The translations under genes were made by a program, and so were the position numbers. A DNA stretch of 64,000 nucleotides from Aphrocallistes beatrix (lineage: Eukaryota > Porifera > Hexactinellida > Sceptrulophora > Aphrocallistidae), in NCBI GenBank assembly GCA_963281255.1, contig OY725490.1:5394001-5458000 (forward strand), read 5' to 3'. Under the pieces are notes generated by a model. The model made no database searches, was not told the DNA's origin, and saw nothing but the letters and a program-made list of their open reading frames with translations. Each line of letters opens with the position of its first letter. Within the stretch, counting starts at the first letter, position 1. Of this stretch, positions 1-10,292 are shown piece after piece.

Positions 1-1337
1 ACTTCTATCTTCCACATCTTTTTCCTCGCCACTAGGATCGCTAAAATCATCCCCTCGAATTTTGCTGATAATCGATTCTTCGGTTATGGTATCAGTAGTT
101 GTTAAACTATCATCAATCTCCAGGTAATCGGTAAAATTTACTTCTGGGTAATATTCTGATATTTTTGTGTTTGAATCCTCAAAAAGGTAAAGTGTGGTAC
201 CTTCATCAAACACAAAAGTTTGACCCTCAACAAATTCAACGTGTTTAAAACAGTTCTCAATTGTTTGTTTGGTCACTTTCTCCCAAGATGTGTTTATAAT
301 ACACACGGCCTGTAACAAATTGATACTAAAATTTTGCTTGTTCTCCATAGCAGCGATCCTCCGTCGTACGAGTTCTAACTTATAAAAGTACTTTAGGTTT
401 TTGATCACATCCGCATCTATAGGCTGTGTAAACGCAGTGGTATTTGGGGGAAGAAATATTAATTTAATGCTCTCAAGCTTTTCAATTCGTGGATCCGATT
501 GACAGTTATCCACAATTACAGAGATTTTCCGTTTAGAGATTGTCATTTTCCGATCAAGTTTTCGGATAAAATTAATAAATAAATCAGAAGTCATCGACGC
601 CTTCGAATTAGACTGGTAGTCGAGTGGGATATTGGCATTGCGAAAACACCTTGGCTTAGCAGATTTTCCAATTACCATTAGTGGTAATTTTTCACCCAGG
701 GCACTGGCTCCTACCAAAACGGTTATTCTATCTTCAGCATACTTACCTCCTTTGCAAGCGATCCCTTTAAATTGAAGGGTTCGGTCCGGAAGCAATTTCC
801 AAAACAGACCTGTCTCGTCGATATTGAAAATATCCCCAAGTTCAAATTCTTGCATTATGCTACGGAGTACAGATTATTTCCACTGACAAACTTGTTCTAT
901 CGGCGCCGAAGCTGACTCTCCATGAATTCTTTTTGCAACAATAGAATGCCTTGCTTTAAATCGATTGATCCAATTGATATCAATTCTTCTCTGATATTCT
1001 TGGTTGAATCCCAACATTCTTGCAAACTGAATTGCTTTCTCTTGTAAAAAGTTTCCTGTCATACCAACCTGACCGGCAATATCGTAAACCACTCAAACAA
1101 AGCTTTATTTACAGGGAATAAATCAAACATCCTTTTCCTCATCGTAGCAACGGTTAACAAACCGCATTCATATTCCTTTGTAACGCGATCTTTATCTTTT
1201 TTAATCCGACATACAGTTGATTCGTTAAGGTTGAATTTCTTTGCTATCTCGAATTGTTTTATACCCTGATTGATTTGTTTGACAATTTCGTATTTTGTTA
1301 CCAAGTAGATATCGTTTCTTGATCTTTTAGCTGTCAT
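1..1337 (-). pseudogene. pogo/Tigger-type transposase, broken, runs off the left edge
   Basis: Cut-and-paste transposase that would bind its own ends and act in the nucleus. From the ATG at 1335-1337 the protein opens with a CENP-B/pogo helix-turn-helix (IVKQINQGIKQFEIAKKF, then STVCRIKK). A Tc5-type DNA-binding motif follows (TGNFLQEKA, then RFKARHSIVAKRIHGES). The DDE core lies at about 870-400: D1 in FNIDETGLFW (near 820), D2 in VIVDNC (near 510), D3 in LPPNTTAFTQPIDADVI (near 425); D2 and D3 are 30 residues apart. An acidic tail runs to base 1. Two breaks are visible: a frameshift near 1060-1090, after ALFEWF, and an in-frame TAA at 874-876. The catalytic residues survive, so decay looks recent. 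Pogo-superfamily membership is firm; the subfamily is not determined. Confidence 0.9.
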
Positions 1338-1554
1338 GATTGTTACGAAAAAATGCTAACTAAATTGATACTATGAAAATTCTAAAACCTAGTTCCCATT
1401 TATCAACTTCGGTAAATGAAATATGGTCTCGTGATTCTCACTAGAAAGCCTATATTGATTACGTGTGTAATTTTGGATTGAAAAGCAACCAAAACAGTCC
1501 AGATAAATACGTAATAATGAACCTGCATATGAATACTAAGAAGGCATTATTTTT

Positions 1555-1850
1555 TCTCTATTAGCAAGACTATCTTGCTAATAGAGAAATTTCCAGTTCC
1601 TCTATTAGCAAGAATATCTTACTAATTAAAGAATTTCTAGTTCCTTTATTAGCAAAACTATCTTGCTAATAGCCGAACTATTGTTCCTTGGGTCTATAAA
1701 ATTACTTGCTACTATGTGAATATTGCTATTAGACGAATTGCTAATATGGGAACTCAACTGTATGCAATATGATATGATTTCGCTTTGGACTTCAAAATCG
1801 ATTGCTATTAGACGAGTCTTGCTAATAGAGCAATTGCTATTGAGCGAACA
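1555..1850. repeat. palindromic CTATTAGCAAG repeat array upstream of the Tigger gene
   Basis: Three roughly 55-bp tandem units at 1555-1685 are each centred on a hairpin. The first is a perfect 16-bp inverted repeat, TTCTCTATTAGCAAGA, with a 3-nt spacer. Looser copies of CTATTAG and TTGCTAATA recur at 1725-1850. It lies just outside the transposase 5' end, so it may be the subterminal transposase-binding region of that element, but no clean terminal repeat was found. Confidence 0.6.
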
Positions 1851-2039
1851 CTACTGTATTCACTTTTCCGGGGTTTCTAAGCATTGTAATTGTTGAATCC
1901 GAGTAGTAGAAATCCTAAGAATGATCAAATCATAGACTACTTCAGACTATGCAGAAATTCCAGGTAGAACAGAATTTATAGTAGATCGAATAAAGCCTAT
2001 TAGAATTTTACCGTGATATGAGAGTGGTCCGTGTATATA

Positions 2040-2212
2040 GGTGTCCGTGTTTCAACTATGACTAACTCGAATGTGTAGTTTTCGAATCTGAGATCAGATT
2101 TTTAGTATCTCTTTGAATTTGAACGTATAGCCCTTCATGAAAAAATCCGATTTAGCATTGTTTGAATGGGAAAGAATCAAGTGTTGAATTTCTTTTGTCC
2201 GGTTGGTTATAT
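2040..2212. mobile_element. half of a Tc1-like fold-back MITE
   Basis: Matches the right arm of the complete copy at 6762-7241, from 'caactatgactaa' to the terminal 'cttttgtccggttggt'. The left arm is missing; unrelated sequence begins at about 2040. It ends in a TATATATA tract that leads directly into the next HPE fragment. Confidence 0.65.
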
Positions 2213-2214
2213 AT

Positions 2215-2580
2215 ATAACTGATTTCTGGCATGTGGGAGTCTTTTGGCTATGGCTCCACTAAGTTCTGATCTCAGACGAAAATGTCTACTCATCATGGAA
2301 TTATGACGTCATTGTCACCTTTTTTAGAATTAGTAATTTCAGTTTTTCGACTATAACTCAGTAATTTTAGTTGATTGAAGACAAATTTTAATAGAATGGG
2401 TATATTAATATATCTCACATATGATACAACTTTCATAGAAAAATGATGACACATCACTCTGTTATGACGTCATCATTATGAATCAAAAATTGACAAATTT
2501 TGTGATTTTTTGAGTGATATCGATTTTAACACAGACGTATTTAGAGATGTTCCCTCCCTTATAATTATTCAATGTGATCC
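2215..2580 (+). mobile_element. HPE fragment, core only
   Basis: Carries the HPE core: the 'ggcatgtgggagtcttttgg' block, two TGACGTCA palindromes (in the contexts aattaTGACGTCAttgtcac and gttaTGACGTCAtcat), and 'gatgttccctcccttataatt'. It lacks the TCCTTAC start and the GC-hairpin end. The AP-1-like site is mutated here (TGACACA). Confidence 0.75.
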
Positions 2581-3445
2581 TATAGTTCGATCAACTTGCG
2601 ATTTGACGTGAAAAATTGCAATAGAATCTATTCCAATAGTTTTCTACCTAGAAATAACTATAGAATAACATATTAAAATGTACTAGAGTCTAATTAGTGG
2701 TACCTTCCAAAAATATGCTCAATAGGCCGTCGGCGCTGACAAAATTTGCCAAAAAAATTATAAAATATAAATTTTTCTAATTCATTTAAAGTGGATGCTA
2801 GAAAGTTGCATGATTCTTCCCATTATTTTTGCGATATTTAAGGAGACCGCCTTCGAAAAACCTTGCCTGGAGTAAAAAAAAACGCAATAAAAAAAAGCAA
2901 AAATTTTTATTGCTAATTTAATTGCATTACTAAGCGGTCTACCATCTGATATGACTAGTTAGACGGTATTTATTTTGATTTTTATGAGTTAAACGCTTAA
3001 AGTTTAGCGTTAAAATCAAAATTGAAAATTTATTGGAGGTTTTTAACGCATTTACCAATTAGTTTTTAACTTATTTGATAATGTTTTAATGATATGGACC
3101 TCAACATTGTTTTGGGACCTTTGGATATTATCTAACACAAAGATTTAGAAGAATGGCCAAATAAAATCCAAACAAAATAGCTCTATAAGGGAGTTCATTT
3201 ATATAATGCTCGGGAAATCGCACGTTAGATATCAGATATTTAACGATCACTGGATCAGAAATAAAATTCTGATCGTTTCAAAAAAAAATTTGTCCGGATC
3301 CGACCATTTTTCGTGAAATAGCGCTTATTATAGGTAAAGTTCGGGCATAATATATCGCAATAGTCCCGAAAGAGGCCGATGTCATATCTTAAAAAAAACC
3401 CCGACAGACGGGATGGAAGTGTGCTTCCAAATCTCATAAGTCACC
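2581..3445. other. AT-rich stretch without a gene
   Basis: No reading frame with recognisable motifs on either strand. There are short A-tracts near 2870-2900 and one small inverted repeat, 'gatcactggatcagaa' against 'ttctgatcgtttc', at 3243-3282. Confidence 0.5.
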
Positions 3446-3790
3446 TTTATTATACTTAAATAATCAATTCCAGTCTATGTCGTTAAAAGTTATTTTATGA
3501 TCGAATTGATTGATCGTAGCATATAACACGCTTTAATTGTTGTTAACAATCAAATTATAGACTCAAAATAGAAGTATTCAATCATTTATATGAAATAGAA
3601 TCGTGTGAATGGCATTATAAAAGGCTGATAATGATTGGTTGTCACATGAACCAATAAATTTCAATCACAAATAGTTCTTTTGATTGTATGCATAAGTCAC
3701 TACTATTTTATTCCAATGTATTTGCATTATAAAATAATCGAATTTGATTGGCCAGCACATTTTGTCACCTATCTCAGCGAGGTGTAAACA
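3446..3790 (+). repeat. dispersed repeat, copy 1 (about 345 bp)
   Basis: A direct repeat of 17687-18033, nearly identical by eye from 'attatacttaaataatcaat' to 'gcgaggtgtaaac'. It has no ORF and no clear terminal repeats. The two copies lie 14 kb apart with unrelated flanks, so this is an interspersed element of unknown class rather than a segmental duplication. Confidence 0.8.
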
Positions 3791-3850
3791 CCGAAGTGCA
3801 CATCTCCATGACGATATCTCTTAAACTCCGGTCAGGACACGAATTTCGGA

Positions 3851-3942
3851 CGGCCGGCTGGCCGGCCGGAACATCCTCATTTTAGTACCGTGCATCCTAT
3901 ACTATTAGTATAGTAGCTATGCTACTATACTAATACTATAGG
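3851..3942. repeat. GC-palindrome followed by a 22-bp-arm hairpin
   Basis: 3851-3869 alternates CCGG/GGCC. 3896-3917 and 3921-3942 are 22-bp inverted arms with one mismatch and a 3-nt loop (arm starts cctatactattag). It looks like a strong cruciform or the scar of a fold-back element. No terminator or regulatory role is claimed. Confidence 0.7.
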
Positions 3943-5397
3943 AAGCACACTAAAACTATTGAAGATATATAATCTATTATATTCTTAAATAAAAGGATAT
4001 ATGCGAAAATATATTGGTTCCTCAAACATTCCTTTGTCAAAAAATAAATATTTCTCGAATTATCAATTGATTTAATTGTAATACAAATTCTATGGAGAAC
4101 TTTGAATATATTAGAAAATGTCGAATCTAATCATTAAATATGCATCCAAATGTGGCAATTATGCTAAATAATGAATACAATTGTCCTTAATAATGTGTGT
4201 AGAAAAATTGGAGAACTTTTGATAATTATTTTGAATGCTCGGGCCTTGGACCTCCCAGATTCGGTCAAAAAAACCCCATTTAGGGTCCAAAAAGAGATAT
4301 CTCTCTATCTCTGTAAATATAAGCCCAAATTCATAGTTCTCACTTCCTAATATACCTTTTATGAGGGCACATATATGATTCATCGATAATAATTGCACTA
4401 CATCCTATGGAATGTAAGTTTTTAGATTTCTGTCATATGATGACGTAGCATTTTTCGAAAATCCTAACTTGGAAATTAAAGTCCTAGACTTTCGCTCTAA
4501 CTTCCTAATATACTTTTCGGGAGCTCTTTATTCATTCTAAACTAATAGATTTTACTTCGTAGTGCCAGGAATATGAATTTTTATTCACAATTATCTCAAA
4601 ATATTCGGGGTTAGGGGCTCAAGGAAATTTGTAGATTTTCAGGGTACTCTTGCTATTTTTTTAAATATTTGGTTCGAATTTTCCTAAATCAGCAGTATAA
4701 ATGCCAATAAATGTCTATGAATGCTTTTGTTCATTTTTAACAATTCATTTTACATTCTTCTTAACATCCAAACTTAATTAAAATTTCTATATCTCGGGAC
4801 ATAAAAATATCAAAATTGACTGTCTTTACAGAATTTTAAGTCAAAATTGGTTTGAGATAGAGGTATAAAATTTCAAAAGTTGTTCGATATCATTAGGCGA
4901 TAAACGTAGGTCCACTTTATTTTCGATACTTATAACTTGGTGATTTTATTCTTAATTCCCCCCAAAAAACAGGCATTTTTCGCCCTTTTTTTTCGGACAC
5001 CGGTAAAATTACAATTTTTGATATTTTAACTTTCTTTTGGTCCTATGAAGTGGCAAATATTGTAGACTATCTATGATTCGATTTTGGAAGCATTTTATTC
5101 CTTGGTATGTCCTAAACAATTCCTTGAGTGGCCGGATTTCTACCATTAAGATGTGCTAACTAAAAACGAAAAAAACAGACTTTGAGACACTGTATCTCAA
5201 AAACTAGAGATGAGAATCAAAAACGGTTTGGAATGTGCAAGTATTTCTTGACGGAGATACCTACCCACGCTTAACATCTCTTATAGCTCCACATTCATCG
5301 TATGCTTTAAGCCAAATCATATGTTTTTTCGACGGCGGTATCTTTTAATGATACTTTTGGAAAATTAAAGACTATTGATTTTGAATTTATTATATCA
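3943..5397. other. gene-free AT-rich sequence
   Basis: Only short frames without recognisable motifs occur on either strand. I see no terminal repeats or tandem arrays. Confidence 0.5.
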
Positions 5398-5625
5398 CAA
5401 GCGCGCTTCGCTTGCTTGCGCTCAGCCGCTGGCGGACACTTTGTGTCTGAAAGAGGCGCCCTTTGGCCGCCTGGGTTCACAATGATTAATTATAAGAGAG
5501 ATAACTCCAAATACGTCTGTCCTACTGTTCTAATTGATTTCGCACGAAAAATCAGCAAATTTGTCAATTTTACAAATTCGGTGCGTAAAGAAGACGTCAT
5601 AACAGGCTGATGAGTCATCATTCTT
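5398..5625 (-). mobile_element. HPE copy, truncated, GC-hairpin end present
   Basis: Starts CAAGCGCGCTTCGCTTGC, the reverse complement of the HPE 3' terminus, and runs through the GGCGGACAC/GTGTCTG hairpin and the TGACGTCA-like block. It stops just after the TGAGTCATCAT motif. The outer base on the 3' side is T on the element strand, as for the other copies. Confidence 0.8.
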
Positions 5626-6208
5626 TGATTTTGGGGATCCCTTTGATATATTTCAGTTCTGAGCAGATTTAGATTAAAACTGATCCGGCCATCCAATTCT
5701 ACGCATCAACTAACATATAGATTGAATTCTCTGAAGTATTATAGTTTGAGGCTGAGGGAATACTTTTGTTTTGAAGTGGTTTACTACCATTTTTGTCCCA
5801 CTTTTTGAGTGGCGAAAATTGACAAAAATCCACTAAAAGTGGCATGATATTTTTTCAACACGAGCAAAACTATTGAACACCTCCCGATTACTTTTTCACA
5901 TTGGTTCTTAATTATTTCACCCTTTAATGACCTTATTCTTCGATTTTCACAACTTTTATTCTCCCAATTTAGTTTTAAGCCATTTTCAATGGGAAGATTC
6001 TAACTTTTCGACACTACCCTAACTAAACCGATGCATAAAAATCTAATATAGGAACCACAATAATTGTCCTTTTAAAATAAACCAATATATAAATTGGAAG
6101 CTGATCCCCTAAGGAATACAATGGACAAATTGAAAATATCCTATTTTCACTCTCATTTGAAATACAGATTTGGGACGAGAACTTTTGGAATGCCCTATTT
6201 ATATATAT

Positions 6209-6752
6209 GGGATACAGTCTTTTCGTGACGAGACATTTCATGATGACATTTCGTTACAAGACTTTTCGTGACAAGATGGGTACACCTATATTCTAAAATT
6301 GTTGTGGTAATGCGAAGTCATGATAATAATCTGTGAAGATAAAATACATATTTTCTGACAAATTGTTACCAGTAGGCAGGAATTGTGTATAACTCATAAA
6401 TTAATCTTATATGTGAACGAATAAATTTTGCAATATATAATATACATTTTGGAACATCGTACTTATGTAAAATTGTGTACCATCTTGTCACGAAAAGTCT
6501 GTATCCCAGAAAGAATGCACTTTAAAAATTTCCAATTGTTTTCTCACTAATTTATATGACACTGATAATGTAGTTGCAATATGTATTTTATCTTCACAGA
6601 ATATTATCATGACTTCGCCTACCACAACAATTATAGAATATAGGTGTAACCATCTTGTCACGAAATGTCCCTGTCAAGGAAAGTCTTGTCACGAAATGTC
6701 CGTCACGAAATGTCTCGTCACGAAAAGTTCTGTCACGAAAAGTCTGTATCCC
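6209..6752. mobile_element. MULE-like MITE with tandem-repeat inverted ends
   Basis: Both ends begin GGGATACAG. Each arm contains repeats of a roughly 15-18-bp unit, TTTCGTGACGAGACA and variants: two to three units on the left, five or six on the right. The arms continue as an inverted repeat for about 100 bp more (tacacctatattctaaaatt against its complement near 6630). There is no coding sequence. It sits in an ATATAT tract, so the target duplication cannot be measured. The class is inferred from the arm structure and its likeness to 61595-62400. Confidence 0.6.
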
Positions 6753-6761
6753 ATATATATA

Positions 6762-7241
6762 CACTAAGCGCGACAAAAGTATTTCAACACTTGATTATTT
6801 TCCATACAAATAATACTAAAATGGGTCTATTCATGAAGAGGGTTACTTCTAAACGGTATGGGATGCAGTTAATCGGATTCTAGATTCGAAAAATACGCAT
6901 TCAAATTAGTCACAGGTTAATTTTTCTAATTAATCATTCATTCCTAACTTTTTGTAATTATCAATTAGCGCCACCTTATGCCACAGACACCCATTTTTAA
7001 CACTATGCATGATGGCAATGAATTACTTATGGTGGCTCAGGCTGATAAGATTCTTCATTGAGTTGAGTCATTTATTAGTTATGTTCAACTATGACTAATT
7101 CGAATGTGTAGATTTCGTTTCTGAAATCAGATTCTTAGTATCTCTTTGAATTTGAACGTATTGCCCTTCATGAAATAATCCGATTTAGTATTATTTGTAT
7201 GGGAAAGAATCAAGTGTTGAAATACTTTTGTCCGCTTAGTG
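6762..7241. mobile_element. Tc1-like fold-back MITE, complete
   Basis: Ends CACTAAGCGCGACAAAAGTA and, inverted, CACTAAGCGGACAAAAGTA, flanked by TA on both sides. Long arms continue inward (ccatacaaat, actaaaatgggtctattcat). ACAAAAGTATTT-type termini and TA targets are typical of Tc1/mariner elements. It is about 480 bp, has no ORF, and shares arms with copies at 12015, 15289 and 40414. Confidence 0.8.
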
Positions 7242-7292
7242 TATATATATATACGTATATATACTCATTAATCGACTTTTAATACTAAGGAT
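7242..7292 (-). mobile_element. HPE 5' terminus, isolated
   Basis: A (TA)n tract followed by 'cattaatcgacttttaatactaagga', the reverse complement of the HPE start. It ends about 100 bp before the PCCA ATG, so this terminus and the preceding Tc1-like MITE occupy the position where the PCCA promoter and 5' UTR would be expected. Confidence 0.65.
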
Positions 7293-7394
7293 ATTTTGGC
7301 AGTAGTTATCTTTCTATCTATATATACGCATAAATATTCATTTTATATGTTTATAACTCATAATTATAATTTTTTCAATAAGCTTTCTTTATCC

Positions 7395-8030
7395 ATGTAT
7401 TCGTTTTTTTGCCCAAACAGATCCATTTTCCGTCATACCAGATCCGTTATTAATATCAGATATATCCATCATGATCTGAAATTCTTGAATAAATCTTCTC
7501 CGCCTTTCGAGAAAATTTTAATTGCCAATAGGGGAGAGGTAGCTTGCAGAATAATTCGTACATGTCGCAGTATGGGTATCAAAACTGTTGCCATTTACAG
7601 TATCACAGATTCTCATTCATTACATGTCCGGATGGCCGATGAATCTCTATGTGTTGGAACTTCACCTGCAATTCACAGCTATTTAAATATAAATTCAATA
7701 TTGAATGCAGCATTAATTAGTAATTCTGATGCTGTCCATCCTGGGTATGGCTTCTTGTCTGAAAATTTTAATTTTGCAGATATTTTGGTTAAAAATGGAA
7801 TTGTTTTCATCGGTCCCAATTCAAGTGTAATCAAATCTATGGGTGATAAAATTGAAAGTAAGAAAATAGCTCAAGATGCTCTTGTTAATACAATTCCAGG
7901 GTATATTGGTATTGTTGATGATGAAATACATGCTTGCAAAATTGCAAATGATATTGGCTATCCTGTCATGATAAAAGCTTCAGCAGGTGGCGGTGGGAAA
8001 GGGATGAGAATTGCAATGAATGATAGCCAG
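7395..8030 (+). CDS. PCCA: propionyl-CoA carboxylase alpha chain, first coding exon
   Basis: Biotin-dependent mitochondrial matrix enzyme. The alpha chain carboxylates biotin using ATP and bicarbonate so that the beta chain can turn propionyl-CoA into methylmalonyl-CoA. The ATG at 7395 gives a basic, Ser/Arg-rich leader without acidic residues for about 25 codons (matrix-targeting type). The biotin-carboxylase N-domain follows: [47 protein letters not shown]. Then comes VNTIPG and the glycine loop of the ATP-grasp domain, [23 protein letters not shown] plus VNTIPG favours PCCA over methylcrotonyl-CoA or pyruvate carboxylase. An upstream in-frame TTG at 7296 exists, but the ATG gives the better leader. 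The exon ends AGCCAG|GTAGGT in phase 0. The rest of the protein, about two thirds, is not in this window. Confidence 0.85.
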
Positions 8031-8032
8031 GT
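8031..8032 (+). other. splice donor of the PCCA exon
   Basis: CAG|GTAGGT matches the donor consensus and falls where similarity to carboxylases stops. Translation continues for 16 more codons of unrelated residues before a stop, which supports this boundary. Confidence 0.75.
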
Positions 8033-8136
8033 AGGTTTTATTTTTAATAGTCGGTTATTAATAATTTTATGTTTAGGCTAGATTTTCTCCTACACCATTC
8101 GAAGATATAGCGTGATATCTTATTATTTAATTAGTA

Positions 8137-8690
8137 CAAGCGCGCTTCGCTTGCTTGCGCTGCGGGGCTGGCGGACACTTTGTGTCCGCCGGAGGCTCCC
8201 TTCGGTCGCCTGGAGGTGACATTGGTTAATTAAACGGGATATATCATCTCTAAATATGTCCATCTTAGTTTTAAAATCGATATCACTCGAAAAAGCACCA
8301 AATTTGTCAATTTTTAAAATCTTGATGAGTAATGATGACGTCATAGCAAAGTGATGAGTCATCATTTTTTATAGTTGCATCATATGTGAGACGTGTTAGG
8401 ATACAGATTCTATTAAAATTTCATCCTTCTATCTCCTATAATGGCTGAGTTATGCCCGAATAGCTGTGTTGCTTAACTTTTAAAAATGTGACAATGACGT
8501 CATAATTCCATGATGAGTCGACATTTTCGTCTGAGCTCAGAACTTACTGGAGCCATAGCCAAAAGACTCCCACATGCCAAAAATCAGCTTTCTGGGCCTG
8601 ACAGTTTCTTCAATCAATTCGTTACAGAGATATATATATATATATACACACATACACAAATATAGATTAATCGAGTTTTAATAGTAAGGA
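8137..8690 (-). mobile_element. HPE copy, full length, inside the PCCA intron
   Basis: Reference copy for the family. On its own strand it starts TCCTTACTATTAAAACTC, then ATTAAT and a (TA)n tract, then TAACGAATTGATTGAAGAAA. The core holds two TGACGTCA palindromes and one TGACTCA. The GC-rich end has two hairpins (GGCGGACAC/GTGTCCGCC, and CAAGCG/CGCTTG at the very end) and finishes CTTG. The base before the start is A and the base after the end is T, with no target duplication. That matches Helitron insertion between A and T, although Helitrons normally end CTRR. There is no ORF, so it is non-autonomous. Confidence 0.8.
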
Positions 8691-9033
8691 TAGATACTGT
8701 TTAAAATCCACACTTTTTGCTAAATTATCTTTACAGTGTGAAGATATAGTTGTGTCCAAGGTGAGCAGCATCCCACCTTCGGGCAATCATTGCTCCTTCC
8801 TAGTTTTTGTTTAATTAATCGGGTGCCATGTATTTTACTTTGATGAATTTCCTTTTGCTTACCCCGGAATACCTATAGCTGTTGCTGACGGTGTTTCTGC
8901 TGCTAGTATCAACACTGATTATAATCGACATTGAGGATGTAGAGCTACCTAAAATATGTACCAAAAAATGACAGCTTAATATTGTGAATTATTAACTTAA
9001 ACGCTTCCATTCCTATTTAGTTTTATTAGTTTA
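8691..9033. other. no gene or repeat recognised
   Basis: About 340 bp of intronic or intergenic sequence between two HPE copies. I see no further PCCA exon here. Confidence 0.5.
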
Positions 9034-9532
9034 CAAGCGCGCTTCGCTTGCTTACGCTGCGCGGCTGGCGGACACTTTGTGTCCGCCGGAGGCTCCCTTC
9101 GGTCGCCTGGAGGTGACATTGGTTAATTATAAGGGAGATAACATCTCTAAATACGTCTGTCCTACAGTTATAATCGATATCGCACGAAAAATCACTAAAT
9201 TTGTCAATTTTTATAATTTTGTCGCGTAATGATGACGTCATAACAAAGTGATGAGTCATCATTTTTTGATGAAAGTCGCATCATGTGTGAGGTATGTTAG
9301 TATACAGATTCTATTAAAATTTCAGCCTTCTATCTCCTATAATGGCTGAGTTATGCCCGAATAACTGTGTTGCTTAACTTTTAGAAATGTGACAATGACG
9401 TCATAATTCCATGATGAGTCGACATTTTCCTCTGAGCTCAGAACTTACTGGAGCCATAGCCAAATGACTCCCACATGCCAAAAATCAGCCTTGCAGTTTC
9501 TTCAATCAATTCGTTACAGATATATATATATA
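9034..9532 (-). mobile_element. HPE copy, lacking the TCCTTAC end
   Basis: GC-hairpin end, core and the start of the (TA)n tract are present. A TA-targeting MITE (9533-10171) has entered that tract, and the remaining TCCTTAC end is not found beyond the MITE. Close in sequence to the copy at 8137-8690. Confidence 0.75.
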
Positions 9533-10171
9533 CAGTAGAACCTCTATAAGTGGGGGAGGTTGGGCCGGCTAGCATGATGATACTCCCCCATTCCACACTT
9601 ATGATTCCAATTGTAATATTCCCATAAAACAAGCTTGCCTTAGTATTACTATGAGAATTCTCTATTCTACTTTCCCTAAAATTTATTATTACTTTCTTAC
9701 GATTTTTTAATGGTTTATTAAGGGTGTAATGATATGAGAAAGGGTTGATTTGTGAGGCACGAAATTTCCAGCAAATGGTATAGCACAATCCCAAGTTCCG
9801 ATTCATCTNNNNNNNNNNNNNNNNNNNNNNNNNNNNNNNNNNNNNNNNNNNNNNNNNNNNNNNNNNNNNNNNNNNNNNNNNNNNNNNNNNNNNNNNNNNN
9901 NNNNNNNNNNNNNNNNNNNNNNNNNNNNNNNNNNNNNNNNNNNNNNNNNNNNNNNNNNNNNNNNNNNNNNNNNNNNNNNNNNNNNNNNNNNNNNNNNNNN
10001 NNNNNNNNAAAGTAATAATAAATTTTAGGGAAAGTAGAATAGAGAATTCTCATAGTAATACTAAGGCAAGCTTGTTTTATGGGAATATTACAATTGGAAT
10101 CATAAGTGTGGAATGGGGGAGTATCATCATGCTTGCCGGCCCAACCTCCCCCACTTATAGAGGTTCTACTG
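9533..10171. mobile_element. pogo-like MITE with about 140-bp inverted repeats and an internal gap
   Basis: Ends CAGTAGAACCTCTATAAGTG and its inverse, flanked by TA duplications at 9531-9532 and 10172-10173. The arms remain complementary for about 140 bp (aagcttgccttagtattact). The middle contains the run of Ns, so the true length is unknown. Confidence 0.8.
9809..10008. other. assembly gap, 200 N
   Basis: Exactly 200 unknown bases inside an inverted-repeat element. The round length suggests a standard scaffold spacer rather than a measured size. Confidence 0.95.
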
Positions 10172-10292
10172 TATCCCGATTCGGGCTAAGGATTTTGCTA
10201 ACTAATTTCCGGTTACGTCATTTGGGGAAAAAATCCTAAAAGTGCTAGGTATATTCTATAAATAGAATTGACCCCTAGGAAAAATCGGGATA

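Noticed and set aside
3446..3790. Segmental duplication linking 3.4 and 17.7 kb
   Set aside because: Identity ends sharply at both sides with unrelated flanks, as for an interspersed repeat.
5490..5696. Small secreted-protein-like frames repeated at 5.5, 8.1, 9.0, 38.4, 60.0 and 61.1 kb
   Set aside because: All are open frames through the same HPE core in both strands. Their similarity reflects DNA repeat copies, with no coding constraint visible.
7395..8030. Bacterial contamination as source of the carboxylase exon
   Set aside because: AT-rich codon use, a mitochondrial-type leader, a splice donor and transposon flanks all fit the host genome.
8031..9033. Second PCCA exon soon after the first
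   Set aside because: I looked for the next conserved ATP-grasp segment in all three + frames up to the gap and saw none.
9718..10053. Long frame across 9718-10053
   Set aside because: Most residues are X from the N gap; the rest is inverted-repeat arm.
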